DNA of 64,000 bases from ECT2AJA-110-A sp035399845 (lineage in GTDB: Bacteria > Planctomycetota > Phycisphaerae > UBA1845 > UTPLA1), in assembly GCA_035399845.1 (NCBI GenBank), contig DAOPJV010000006.1, positions 1 through 64,000 of the forward strand, given 5' to 3'. Shown in pieces: positions 1-8,575 of the stretch; the stretch's first letter is position 1, and the number at the start of each line of letters is the position of its first letter. The translations under genes were made by a program, and so were the position numbers. The notes beneath the pieces were generated by a model, which was not told where the DNA came from, did not search any database, and was given only the letters and a program-made list of their open reading frames with translations.

Positions 1-413
1 CATCCTGCCCTTTAGAGATATCGACGAAAAACGGGTTTTTGGGATAGGCTCTAAGGTTCGCGTTGAGACGACTTACCCCGCGAAGGCCCTTGCCCGAATT
101 GTCGTGATCATTGTCGGGCGCCGCAAGATAATTCGGGCGTTTCAGTCAGGATTGCGTGAGGCGGACACAATAGAAGCGACATCCGTGTGGCAGTTGTCTT
201 TCTCGCCATTGGAATTTCCCCGCGGCGTGCCGTCTGCGCAGGGCGCCGTGAGTCGCTCCATTCAATGGCGCGGAATCCCCCATCGCGGGGCCGCATGACG
301 TCGGATTTTCAACAAGGGTAGTCGCCTCTGCCGCGACGGATTCCAGACGGTGTGATGCTAATTGAAAGGTTGCCGCCTGCGTCCGGCGGTCGAAACGTCA
401 GGATTGGAGGTCA
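1..413. other. Intergenic region, no gene seen
   Basis: No reading frame here has a credible start, composition or family resemblance. It lies downstream of the minus-strand FG-GAP gene. A small AT-rich inverted repeat (AAAAAC, GG, GTTTTT) is present at 27-40; I cannot assign it a role. The start of whatever gene lies to the left is not visible. Confidence 0.6.
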
Positions 414-2210
414 TCATTGCAGAAGAGACTCGATAAATAACTGGAGCCTCTGGGAAACATCGCCCGGGGATCCAAAACCGCTGTCGCAAAGATGAACGTT
501 GTCATCATCGAGCAGCGTCTGCACGAAACTCTCGATATCGCGTCCATCCACGACGCCATCTGGGTAACAGTCTCCCGGAATCCGACTGATCGTCAGGAAT
601 CGATCAGCCTCTACGTTGCTGTAGGTCACACGCTCACCATCAGGCCAGCGAATCGTCAGTTCATCAACGATTGCTGATTCGCCCAGGCCGAAGTGCGCCT
701 CCGCCGGCACGCCGGCAAGGTAGCTCCCGCCACACAGGATCTCGCGACGCTTCGTCACGCCGGCGATCCGCACACTGACAGTTGCGCCAATGGCGTCGCG
801 AACGCCTCCCGCCCCCTGGATGAGACGAACTTCCAGCCAATGTCCCTGGGGCGCCGAGGTGTTCTCAAGCAATCGAACCGGTTGGGCCAGGTTACCGATC
901 AGCACATCCTGATCACCGTCGCGGTCATAGTCGAAGACGACGAGCGGTCTGGAGTCCTCGCCAGGCTCCAGCCCCGGCGCGATGTTTCGCGTGAATCCGC
1001 CGGCGCCGTCGTTTTCAAACAACACTGTCGGGCGATCGAGAATCTGTGAACCGGGAATGAGGAACGCGACATACTCATCCATGCCGTTGGCCGCGATGAT
1101 GTCCAGGTCGCCATCGTTCTCGACATCCATGAAAGAGACGCCCCAGCCCCAGTACGTATCGACGACACCACGATTTGCGGCCTCATCCGCATACGCCGCC
1201 CCTTCCGTAACGCCCGAGCCGTTGATGTAGAGGCAGTTCCCGTCCGTCGGATATCCGAATCCCGGGACACCTGGATCTGTAATGTTGGTCGTATAGATGT
1301 CGAGATCGCCGTCGTCGTCGAAATCCGCGAGGGCGGCGCCCATGTCATTGCCGGTATGCAGCGTGTTTGCGGCCGAGGAGGCGTCGACAAAGATCCCGGC
1401 GTTGTTCCAGTAGAAGAGGTCTTCGGCGTAGTCCACAGCGACAAACAGGTCCGGCCAGCCGTCCGCATTGAAGTCGTGCATGATCGGTGTGAAACAGTCG
1501 ATCGATACACCCGCCAACCCGGTTGGCGCCGACACATCTTCAAACGTGAAGTCACCGAGATTTCGAAAGAGCTGATTTTCACCCGGAAACGTGGCAATCG
1601 GAGACGTTCCCTTCCGAGCCCAGACTGTCACATAGATATCGAGCAGGCCGTCGCGATCGAAATCGGCCAGCGTCGCGCCGCAATGGAGAAAACCGAGAGG
1701 TCGAAACCCTGCGCCCGCCGTCCTGTCAGAGAACGTCCCGTCGGCGTTGTTTCGGAAGATGCGACTCGGCGACGCGTTGGGGGTACCGTCGTCGTCGTTG
1801 ATGACGACGATGTCGAGCCAGCCATCATTGTCGAGATCGGCGAAGTGCGCGACACGCGCGATCCCATCGAAGTCGATACCGGCCGTCGTCGTCACATCCG
1901 AAAACGTCCTGACGCCCAGTTCGAGGTTGTTGCGGAATAGCCGACTCGTGTTCCCCTGATTGGCGAGAAGCAGGACGTCGAGGTCACCATCATTGTCGTA
2001 ATCCCCGACAGCGGCCCCATTCCCCATGTTGCGTTGCATGAGGATTTCGTAGGGATTGATGATCTGCGCGAACGTGCCGCCGTAGTCGCATTGATACTGC
2101 AGACCGGAGGACGGCGCGACATCGACAAAGGCGGGGCCCGCGTGCGTCGTGACAGGCGCCAGCATGGCGACGGCGCCCGCGATCAGGGTTTGCGGAAGTC
2201 GAGACTGCAT
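414..2210 (-). CDS. Secreted FG-GAP/VCBS-repeat protein with ASPIC/UnbV domain and dockerin-like tail
   Basis: 598 residues. A short hydrophobic N-terminus ending near T-H-A-G looks like a signal peptide. Residues about 60-440 contain many D-x-D-x-D-G-D/W-x-D repeats (for example DYDNDGDLD, DLDNDGWLD, DFDRDGLLD) that form calcium-binding blades of an integrin-alpha-like beta-propeller. Residues about 455-538 match the ASPIC/UnbV domain (GHWLEVRL, IRWPDGE), the usual C-terminal partner of such propellers in CRTAC1-like proteins. The last 58 residues start PGDCYPDGVVDGRDI, an EF-hand-like loop of the type shared by several secreted proteins in this window; its second half lacks a clean calcium loop. 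Extracellular; ligand unknown. The ATG at 2210 has no strong Shine-Dalgarno. Confidence 0.88.
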   Translation of the reverse strand: MQSRLPQTLIAGAVAMLAPVTTHAGPAFVDVAPSSGLQYQCDYGGTFAQIINPYEILMQRNMGNGAAVGDYDNDGDLDVLLLANQGNTSRLFRNNLELGVRTFSDVTTTAGIDFDGIARVAHFADLDNDGWLDIVVINDDDGTPNASPSRIFRNNADGTFSDRTAGAGFRPLGFLHCGATLADFDRDGLLDIYVTVWARKGTSPIATFPGENQLFRNLGDFTFEDVSAPTGLAGVSIDCFTPIMHDFNADGWPDLFVAVDYAEDLFYWNNAGIFVDASSAANTLHTGNDMGAALADFDDDGDLDIYTTNITDPGVPGFGYPTDGNCLYINGSGVTEGAAYADEAANRGVVDTYWGWGVSFMDVENDGDLDIIAANGMDEYVAFLIPGSQILDRPTVLFENDGAGGFTRNIAPGLEPGEDSRPLVVFDYDRDGDQDVLIGNLAQPVRLLENTSAPQGHWLEVRLIQGAGGVRDAIGATVSVRIAGVTKRREILCGGSYLAGVPAEAHFGLGESAIVDELTIRWPDGERVTYSNVEADRFLTISRIPGDCYPDGVVDGRDIESFVQTLLDDDNVHLCDSGFGSPGDVSQRLQLFIESLLQ

Positions 2211-2316
2211 GATTTCTGCGGCTCGTCGCGAAAATAGAAGTTGGGCCCTCGCACCGACCGGCGGACGAGAGCCCCAAATGACAAGACATTTCCGGTTCGG
2301 AGAATCGAACGCCGGC

Positions 2317-2973
2317 TCAGTTGCGTCGGCGTCGGATCAACGCGAACGCGCCGATGCCCAGCAGCGAGAGTGTTCCCGGTTCGGGAACCGGAATCGCGTT
2401 GAGCTGCAGCTCCCAGCCGGAATTCCCCTGCAAAGAGGCGTCGACCACATCGTTGAAGTCGTCGCCGAATCGATAGATGTTAACGTCGGTGCTGCCGACG
2501 GAGGGCGCGGCGTCGTTGAGACGAATTCCCATGTTGAATCCGAGTCCGCTGACGACGGCCCAGAGTCGATCGCCGGAGGAAACGACGATGTTCGACGCGA
2601 ACAGGCTTTCCGTTCCCTCATACACAGATGCGAACGGAATGTTCACATTCGAGTGCGTGTTCGAGTAAAGAACCGTATCGCCCGGATCAGGGGCGCCGTT
2701 GCCGTCGTCGAGGACCAGAGCGATGTCCCAGCTCTGGAAGGCGCTTCCGCCAATGAAGTCGCCGCCGTTGTTGAAGAACTTGTACTTGAATGACGTCAGG
2801 CGGCCCGCATTGGCCACGATCATGTCGTCAGCGCAGCTCTGGTTCACAAAACTGCCGCATTCGACATAACCCGCCGTCGGCGAGTTTCCGAAGTTGTCGT
2901 AGATCGCCTGGGCTGACGCTGTCGAGGCCACGAGGCAGACGGTCAGCGCGACCGCCATTGATACGCTTCTCAT
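2317..2973 (-). CDS. PEP-CTERM exported protein
   Basis: 218 residues. The N-terminus (MRSVSMAVALTVCLVASTASAQ) is a signal peptide with cleavage after A-S-A. The C-terminus carries V-P-E-P-G-T, a hydrophobic stretch and a final R-R-R-R, the PEP-CTERM sorting signal recognised and cleaved by exosortase. The middle (about 23-195) is a beta-rich region that I cannot assign to a named domain. A perfect AGGAGG lies about 9 bases upstream of the ATG, which fixes the start. It lies 106 bp upstream of the FG-GAP gene on the same strand and may be co-transcribed with it. No exosortase gene is in the window. Confidence 0.88.
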   Translation of the reverse strand: MRSVSMAVALTVCLVASTASAQAIYDNFGNSPTAGYVECGSFVNQSCADDMIVANAGRLTSFKYKFFNNGGDFIGGSAFQSWDIALVLDDGNGAPDPGDTVLYSNTHSNVNIPFASVYEGTESLFASNIVVSSGDRLWAVVSGLGFNMGIRLNDAAPSVGSTDVNIYRFGDDFNDVVDASLQGNSGWELQLNAIPVPEPGTLSLLGIGAFALIRRRRN

Positions 2974-3234
2974 CGCTGAATTCCTCCTAAATCGATTCCC
3001 ACCGAATCATTCCACCCGTCGGCGGTCGGCGTCGCGGAAAAATCGCGGCGAGACCGAAAACGGACCCGGGCCGGCACATCCGACGTTCGCATTGTCCGGG
3101 TTACGCAAAGGAGACGGACGTACCCAAAGCTCGCGCTTTCGGCTTCGCCGACGTACCCCCGAAGGGAGACCGCGAAAATCTGGCCGCATCCCCGCCGCCG
3201 GAGTACAATGATTTTTTTCCGGTGGGTCGAAACC

Positions 3235-3801
3235 ATGTCATCGCCCGGCGACGTCACGCAACTCCTCGAAGCCGCAAGCAGCGGCAACAGCGAGGCCGTC
3301 GATCAGCTTCTGCCGCTGGTCTATGACGAATTGCGCCGGATTGCGTCCGACTATCTCAGCCGGGAAAGGTCCGATCACACGCTCCAGCCAACGGCCCTCG
3401 TCCACGAAGCGTACCTGCGACTGGTCAACCAGCGCACCGCCGGATGGAACGATCGGGCCCAGTTCTTCGGCGTCGCCGCCAAGGCGATGCGTCGGATTCT
3501 TGTCGATCGGGCCCGCATGCATAAGGCCGCCAAACGGGGCGGCGCCAGCGCCAGGAAGCTCGAACTCGATGAAGCCGTCGCAAGCTTTGAGGAACGGGCG
3601 CTGGACCTCGTCGCCCTCGACGAAGCCCTGAAAAAACTGGCGGAATTCGACGAGCGGAAGGCGCGTGTCGTGGAACTGCGTTTTTTCGGCGGTCTGTCGG
3701 CGCCCGAGGCCGCCAAGGTCCTGAATTGCCCCCTGAGAACGATCGAACGCGACTGGACGACGGCCAAAGCCTGGCTGCGCGCGGAAATCTCCGAGAATTG
3801 A
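3235..3801 (+). CDS. ECF sigma factor, kinase-paired type (module 1)
   Basis: 188 residues from the ATG at 3235; an in-frame ATG at 3208 would add nine residues, but homologues normally begin like M-S-S-P-G-D-V-T. Region 2 holds HTLQPTALVHEAYLRLV: the Q-P-T-A segment (Thr53) occupies the place where ordinary ECF factors have the acidic D-A-E-D motif of region 2.2. Region 4 has the helix-turn-helix LSAPEAAKVLNCPLRTIERD. The factor directs RNA polymerase to target promoters. No anti-sigma gene follows; instead a membrane Ser/Thr kinase starts 129 bp downstream, which suggests control by phosphorylation. That mode of control is inferred by analogy with the ECF43 EcfP/PknT type. Confidence 0.95.
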   Translation: MSSPGDVTQLLEAASSGNSEAVDQLLPLVYDELRRIASDYLSRERSDHTLQPTALVHEAYLRLVNQRTAGWNDRAQFFGVAAKAMRRILVDRARMHKAAKRGGASARKLELDEAVASFEERALDLVALDEALKKLAEFDERKARVVELRFFGGLSAPEAAKVLNCPLRTIERDWTTAKAWLRAEISEN

Positions 3802-3930
3802 TCGGACCCGGCGTGAACGGCGCCGCCCCCCTGTCGCATAGAATGACGTGTCAGAAACCGGCCCGTCGAGCGTCGAGGCCGGAACGATCCCTCGCAATCC
3901 AAGGCGCCCGAACCAGGAATCAGGAATACC

Positions 3931-6807
3931 GTGCCCGAATCGCCGGACGCCCGACAGCATCGCTGGACCCAGATCGAAACGCTGTTTCACGAAGCGCTGG
4001 AACAGCCGCCGGGCACGCGCGCCGATTTTCTGGAGGAACGCTGCGCCGAGGACGATCAGCTCCGCGGCGAAGTCGAGCGTCTCCTCGCGGGACACGAAAA
4101 CGCGGCGCACTTCATTGAGCCACCCGCCGAGGGATTCCTCTCTTCCGAACTGACCAACGAACTCGATATTCCGGTCGAAGGCAAGCGTATCGGTCGCTAC
4201 GCGCTCAAACGCGTCATCGCATCGGGCGGCATGGGAACCGTCTACGAGGCGGAACAGGACAATCCACGCCGCAGTGTCGCCATCAAGGTGCTGCGCGGCG
4301 GAATCGGTTCGCGCAATGTTCTGCGCCGCTTCGAACACGAGGCCGCCGTCCTGGCCCACCTGCGGCATCCGGCGATCGCCCAGGTTCTGGAGGCCGGGAC
4401 CCACGTCGACGGCGGGGAGCGCCGCCCATTCTTCGCGATGGAGTACATTCCCGATGCGCTTCCGATTACCGACTATGTGGAGCACGCCAAGCTGTCCATC
4501 GAACAGCGCCTGCGGCTGTTCGTTTCGATCTGCGACGCCGTTCACCACGGTCATCAGCGCGGCATCATTCATCGCGACCTGAAGCCGGCCAACATCCTCG
4601 TGGACAGCAGCGGCCGTCCGAAGGTCATCGACTTCGGCGTCGCTCGTGTTCTCGACTCCGACATCGCCGTCACGACGATGCAGACAGGCGTCGGCCAGCT
4701 CATCGGCACACTGACCTACATGAGCCCCGAACAGTGTTCCGGCGATCCGCATGACATCGATACGCGCAGCGATGTTTACTCACTGGGAATCGTCCTCTAC
4801 GAAACGCTGTGCGGACGCCTGCCCTACGATGTGCGAAACAAGGCGATTACCGAGGTGGCGGCGCTCATCCAGGACCAGCCGCCAAGGCGACCTTCGTCGA
4901 TCAACCGCATGCTGCGAGGCGATCTCGAAACGATCACACTGAAGGCGATCGAAAAGGACCGCGGCTATCGGTACCAGTCCGCCATCGAACTCGCCGCGGA
5001 CATTCGCCACTTTCTGAACAACGAACCCATCAGCGCCCGTCCGCCCAGCATGACCTACCAGCTTCGAATGTTCGCGCGGCGGAATCGCGTGCTGGTGGCG
5101 TCCGTCGCCGTGTTCGTCGTGCTCGTGACGCTCAGTTCCATTGTCATGACGTCGCTCTGGTGGCAGAAGTCCACGGCGATGGTCGAAGTCCAGCGGCAGC
5201 GAAAGCTCGCGGAGAAGAACGCTAACTCCGAACGGGAGCAGCGGGCGATTGCCGAGGCGAGCGCCGAGGCCGAGCGCGTGCAGCGCGCCAAGGCCGAGAA
5301 GATCATGCTCTATCTGAAGGAGATGCTCGGGTCCGCCGACCCGGAAACGCAGCCGGGGCATGAGACGACGGTTCGGGAAGTGCTCGATCGCGTCGCGCCG
5401 CGCCTGCACAACGACCTGATGTCGCAGCCCGATGTCGAGGCGGAAATGCACAACGTGATCGGCGTGACCTACTTCGCGCTGGGGGCGTACGACCAGGCCG
5501 AATCGCACTGCCGCAAGGCGCTGGAGATCACGTCGAAGCGCCATCCGGACTCTCCTGAGTATGCGAAGGACGTCACGGACCTGGCCGCCGTGCTGACGAC
5601 AGTCGGACGCCTGGACGACGGCAGGGCGCTCTTTCTTGAGGGGCTCGAAATCCGCGAACGAATCTATGGTCCGGTCCATCCGGATGTCGCCCAGTCGAAG
5701 GAGAACCTCTCGGGTGTCTACCGCCAGCTGCGGGACTTTCCGGCGGCCGAGCGGATGATTCGAGAATCGCTGGCAATCCTGGACCAATTTCCCGCGGAAT
5801 CCGAGAAACGCAAGCCGATGTCCCTGAATGGCCTTGCCCTGATCCTCGACGAATGCGGACGGCGTGACGAAGCAAAGCGCTACTACCTGGAGGCGCTCTT
5901 ACTGATCGAGGACAGGAACGACCTCAGTGGCGCCACGATTCGAAACAACCTTGCCGGTCTCTACTTCGACTCAGGCGAGCTTGACAAAGCCGAGTCGCTG
6001 TTTCTGGAAGCCCTTGACATCAATCGTCGTGTGCTGGGCGATGAACACCTTCATGTGGCGCACGCGCTCAACAACCTGGGCGTGCTCTATTCCGAAATGA
6101 ACCGCCTCGACGAAGCGGAGAAGATGCAGGCCGAGGCCTATGAGATTTATCGCAGCTGCGTCGGTGCGCTCAACCGTCATACCGCGACCAGCCTGAACAA
6201 TCGCGGCTCGATCCTGGTCGACAGGGGACGCTACAACGAGGCCGGCCCCCTGCTTGCCGAGGCCCTGCGGATTCGACAGTCCGTGCTGCCGCCGACGCAC
6301 CCTGAGATCGCCGCGACGATGAACAACCTCGCCCGCATCGAACTGGGAAAGGGACGCCTGGACGCCGCGGAGCGCCTCATCCGCGAATCGCTGTGCATCG
6401 AGGAAGCCTCCCTGCCGCCGACGCACCTGCAGATTGCCAGAACACACTCCCTGCTGGGGCAGATCTGCGCAGCGACGGATCGGCCTGACGAGGCGATCGC
6501 TGAGTACCGAATGGCCCTGGCAATCTTCTCGGCGACACGACCCGACACGGACATCCATATCATCCAGCTCCGCATCGGTATCGGACGCCTGCTTGAGGCG
6601 ATCGGCCGATATGACGAGGCGACGCCTGCGCTTCTGCTCGCCTACGAAGGCGCCGCGGCGACAGGTCGCGCCGAAATCCCCTACGAAGACCTGCTGACGT
6701 CGTTGATCGAGCAGGTGTATTCGCACGATGAGCCCGACGCACCGGAGGATGGCCGGTCGCCACAATCCGTCGCCGCGACGGGGAATACGCAGGTGGCCCC
6801 GGATTAG
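3931..6807 (+). CDS. Membrane Ser/Thr protein kinase with TPR repeats (module 1)
   Basis: 958 residues, GTG start. Residues 1-80 form a helical segment (F-H-E-A-L, then C-A-E-D-D-Q-L-R and E-V-E-R-L-L) that recurs in two other kinases of this window. The Hanks-type kinase domain spans about 90-362: Gly loop ASGGMG at 97-102, ATP lysine K119, catalytic HRDLKPAN with D216, DFG at 234-236. One transmembrane helix lies at about 388-408, then a coiled coil (412-460) and about ten TPR units (490-920), predicted on the far side of the membrane from the kinase. It is the likely partner and activator of the ECF sigma factor encoded just upstream. The TPR part is presumably the sensing or docking region; the signal is unknown. 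Confidence 0.95.
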   Translation: MPESPDARQHRWTQIETLFHEALEQPPGTRADFLEERCAEDDQLRGEVERLLAGHENAAHFIEPPAEGFLSSELTNELDIPVEGKRIGRYALKRVIASGGMGTVYEAEQDNPRRSVAIKVLRGGIGSRNVLRRFEHEAAVLAHLRHPAIAQVLEAGTHVDGGERRPFFAMEYIPDALPITDYVEHAKLSIEQRLRLFVSICDAVHHGHQRGIIHRDLKPANILVDSSGRPKVIDFGVARVLDSDIAVTTMQTGVGQLIGTLTYMSPEQCSGDPHDIDTRSDVYSLGIVLYETLCGRLPYDVRNKAITEVAALIQDQPPRRPSSINRMLRGDLETITLKAIEKDRGYRYQSAIELAADIRHFLNNEPISARPPSMTYQLRMFARRNRVLVASVAVFVVLVTLSSIVMTSLWWQKSTAMVEVQRQRKLAEKNANSEREQRAIAEASAEAERVQRAKAEKIMLYLKEMLGSADPETQPGHETTVREVLDRVAPRLHNDLMSQPDVEAEMHNVIGVTYFALGAYDQAESHCRKALEITSKRHPDSPEYAKDVTDLAAVLTTVGRLDDGRALFLEGLEIRERIYGPVHPDVAQSKENLSGVYRQLRDFPAAERMIRESLAILDQFPAESEKRKPMSLNGLALILDECGRRDEAKRYYLEALLLIEDRNDLSGATIRNNLAGLYFDSGELDKAESLFLEALDINRRVLGDEHLHVAHALNNLGVLYSEMNRLDEAEKMQAEAYEIYRSCVGALNRHTATSLNNRGSILVDRGRYNEAGPLLAEALRIRQSVLPPTHPEIAATMNNLARIELGKGRLDAAERLIRESLCIEEASLPPTHLQIARTHSLLGQICAATDRPDEAIAEYRMALAIFSATRPDTDIHIIQLRIGIGRLLEAIGRYDEATPALLLAYEGAAATGRAEIPYEDLLTSLIEQVYSHDEPDAPEDGRSPQSVAATGNTQVAPD

Positions 6808-6952
6808 CGGCGGCGCGACCGACTCGCGGTTCATTCCGGGAAATTGGCGGGATTCGACCTCCGATGCCGCGGTCTATACCGGGGGCGTTCCTCGCGCACG
6901 CCGCAACAGCGGCGCCAGCCCGGACTCAAAGACGACACTGAAGGAGCAGCGA

Positions 6953-8512
6953 ATGTCCAGAACACCACTCTTCCTGTTGACGCTCGGCATGGCGGCGCTC
7001 GGCCTGGCGGCGCCGGCCCGCGCCGAGGTCTGCTGCGTCAAGGGAAACACCAACGATCGCATAGAGTTCGACTTCGATGGCGACGGCTTCGTGGATCAGA
7101 CGGTCTACGACTTCCGCGTCAACGGCGAAGACATCCAGCTGTTCGTGAATACGATTCAGTCCCCGCTGGGGGCGACGGAACAGCAGTTCTGCGCTTCGGA
7201 CATGAATGACGATGGCGTGATCGATACCACGGACGTCACGATGTTCGTCGACGCCCTGCTCGACCCGTCGGGTCTGATCTGCGACTACGTCACCAACTGT
7301 CTTGGTGGGACGCTGACCTACGAATCGCCCCATCCGAACGACGTCGCGACGAGGATTGCGTATGACAACACCAGCATCGACGTCGACGCGGACCCGTTCG
7401 GGCTTGGCAAAACGGGCTTTTTCGTTCCCAACAGCGTGATCGATCGGATCGCGCGCGACTTCGACGACATCGTGGCGATGTCGGGCGACTTCAACAGCGA
7501 CGGTATCCCCGATCTGACCGGCCAGGGACCGAACCAGACGCTGTTCGCCCGCAACAACTTCCTCATTCAGATCAATGATCCGACGGGACCGAACCCGGAC
7601 ATGGAGTGTCTCAACGCCTTCTTCGGCATCGACTCGTCGGTCCACTGCAACCCGTCCTGTGAATGCGGCGGATGCTGCGTCCCCGATCCGATGGATCCCC
7701 AGACATGCGTCGGTGGATGCGTGCAGTGCGTATTCGGCTGCAATCTGCAGAACTTCAAGCCGGGCGACCTCCATATCGAAGTCCTTTACCTGCCGACGGA
7801 GGGTTACGCGAATATCCCGCTGATCGGCGCCCTCTATTCGGCGGCCGTTCAGGAAGTGCAATACGCCGAGCCAAACGGCTGCATCGGCGGCGTCAACGGC
7901 GAACGCAACATCTGGGCCATCTCCGACATGGGTGGCGGCTTCTGGAGCTGGTCGATCGAACATGGATTCCAGGACTGCTTCGATGGTTGCGACTGTCGGA
8001 TTGTCTACGACGCCATCAGCGACGAAGCGGGCGAGCAGACGTTTGTCTTCCTCCCGCCCGCCACCTTCGAACCTCCGGGGCTTCCCGGCGTGTGCACCTT
8101 CTTCGCGACGCCAACGGGCGCCTGCTGTCTTGACTACCTCGGAGACGGTTCGTTTGTCGAGTGTTTCGAGATGACTCAGACGGAGTGCTTCGACAACGGC
8201 GCCGGCGCCGCCACGATCTCGTACCTCGGTGATAACACGACGTGCTTCCCCGACCCCTGCGGTCCCACGGGCGCCTGTTGCTTCGGCACGGACTGCCAGG
8301 CGGCGCTGACCGCCGCCCAGTGCGGCACGCAAGGCGGTCTCTATCTCAGTGACGGCTCCGTGTGCGCCCCCGACTCGTGTGACGAATTCGGCGCGTGCTG
8401 CGAACCCGGCGGTTCCGGGTGCATAGAGTCAACCCTGACGGACTGCGCCGTCAATCTCGGAGTCTTCCAGGGTGACGGAACAACGTGCGCAACCCCCGGC
8501 ATCTGCGACTGA
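6953..8512 (+). CDS. Secreted Cys-rich protein with EF-hand pair
   Basis: 519 residues from the ATG at 6953, preceded by AAGGAG with good spacing and followed by a clear signal peptide (LTLGMAALGLAAPARAE). An in-frame extension upstream to 6728 overlaps the kinase gene and lacks coding character. Residues about 30-95 contain two dockerin-like calcium loops (DFDGDGFVD, DMNDDGVID) separated by an I-Q-L-F-V-N-T helix. The middle is of unknown fold. Residues about 375-519 hold three tandem modules of roughly 45 residues, each with G-A-C-C at the start and paired C-x-P-D-x-C near the end, presumably disulphide-bonded. Extracellular or cell-surface; function unknown. It lies 145 bp after the kinase gene and may be a target of module 1. 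Confidence 0.85.
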   Translation: MSRTPLFLLTLGMAALGLAAPARAEVCCVKGNTNDRIEFDFDGDGFVDQTVYDFRVNGEDIQLFVNTIQSPLGATEQQFCASDMNDDGVIDTTDVTMFVDALLDPSGLICDYVTNCLGGTLTYESPHPNDVATRIAYDNTSIDVDADPFGLGKTGFFVPNSVIDRIARDFDDIVAMSGDFNSDGIPDLTGQGPNQTLFARNNFLIQINDPTGPNPDMECLNAFFGIDSSVHCNPSCECGGCCVPDPMDPQTCVGGCVQCVFGCNLQNFKPGDLHIEVLYLPTEGYANIPLIGALYSAAVQEVQYAEPNGCIGGVNGERNIWAISDMGGGFWSWSIEHGFQDCFDGCDCRIVYDAISDEAGEQTFVFLPPATFEPPGLPGVCTFFATPTGACCLDYLGDGSFVECFEMTQTECFDNGAGAATISYLGDNTTCFPDPCGPTGACCFGTDCQAALTAAQCGTQGGLYLSDGSVCAPDSCDEFGACCEPGGSGCIESTLTDCAVNLGVFQGDGTTCATPGICD

Positions 8513-8575
8513 ATCCAATGACGATTCGAGGCGTTGCGACCAGGAAGCGAAACCCGATGCGCGGCGCCCCCTGAC

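Noticed and set aside
3238..4752. Long open frame on the minus strand opposite the module 1 sigma and kinase genes
   Set aside because: It mirrors the codons of the true genes, spans two of them, has no family features and disagrees with the clear kinase motifs on the other strand. High-GC antisense frame.
8534..8575. TTG start for the protease
   Set aside because: The ATG at 8576 begins directly with the basic and hydrophobic parts of a signal peptide; the added 14 residues would spoil it.
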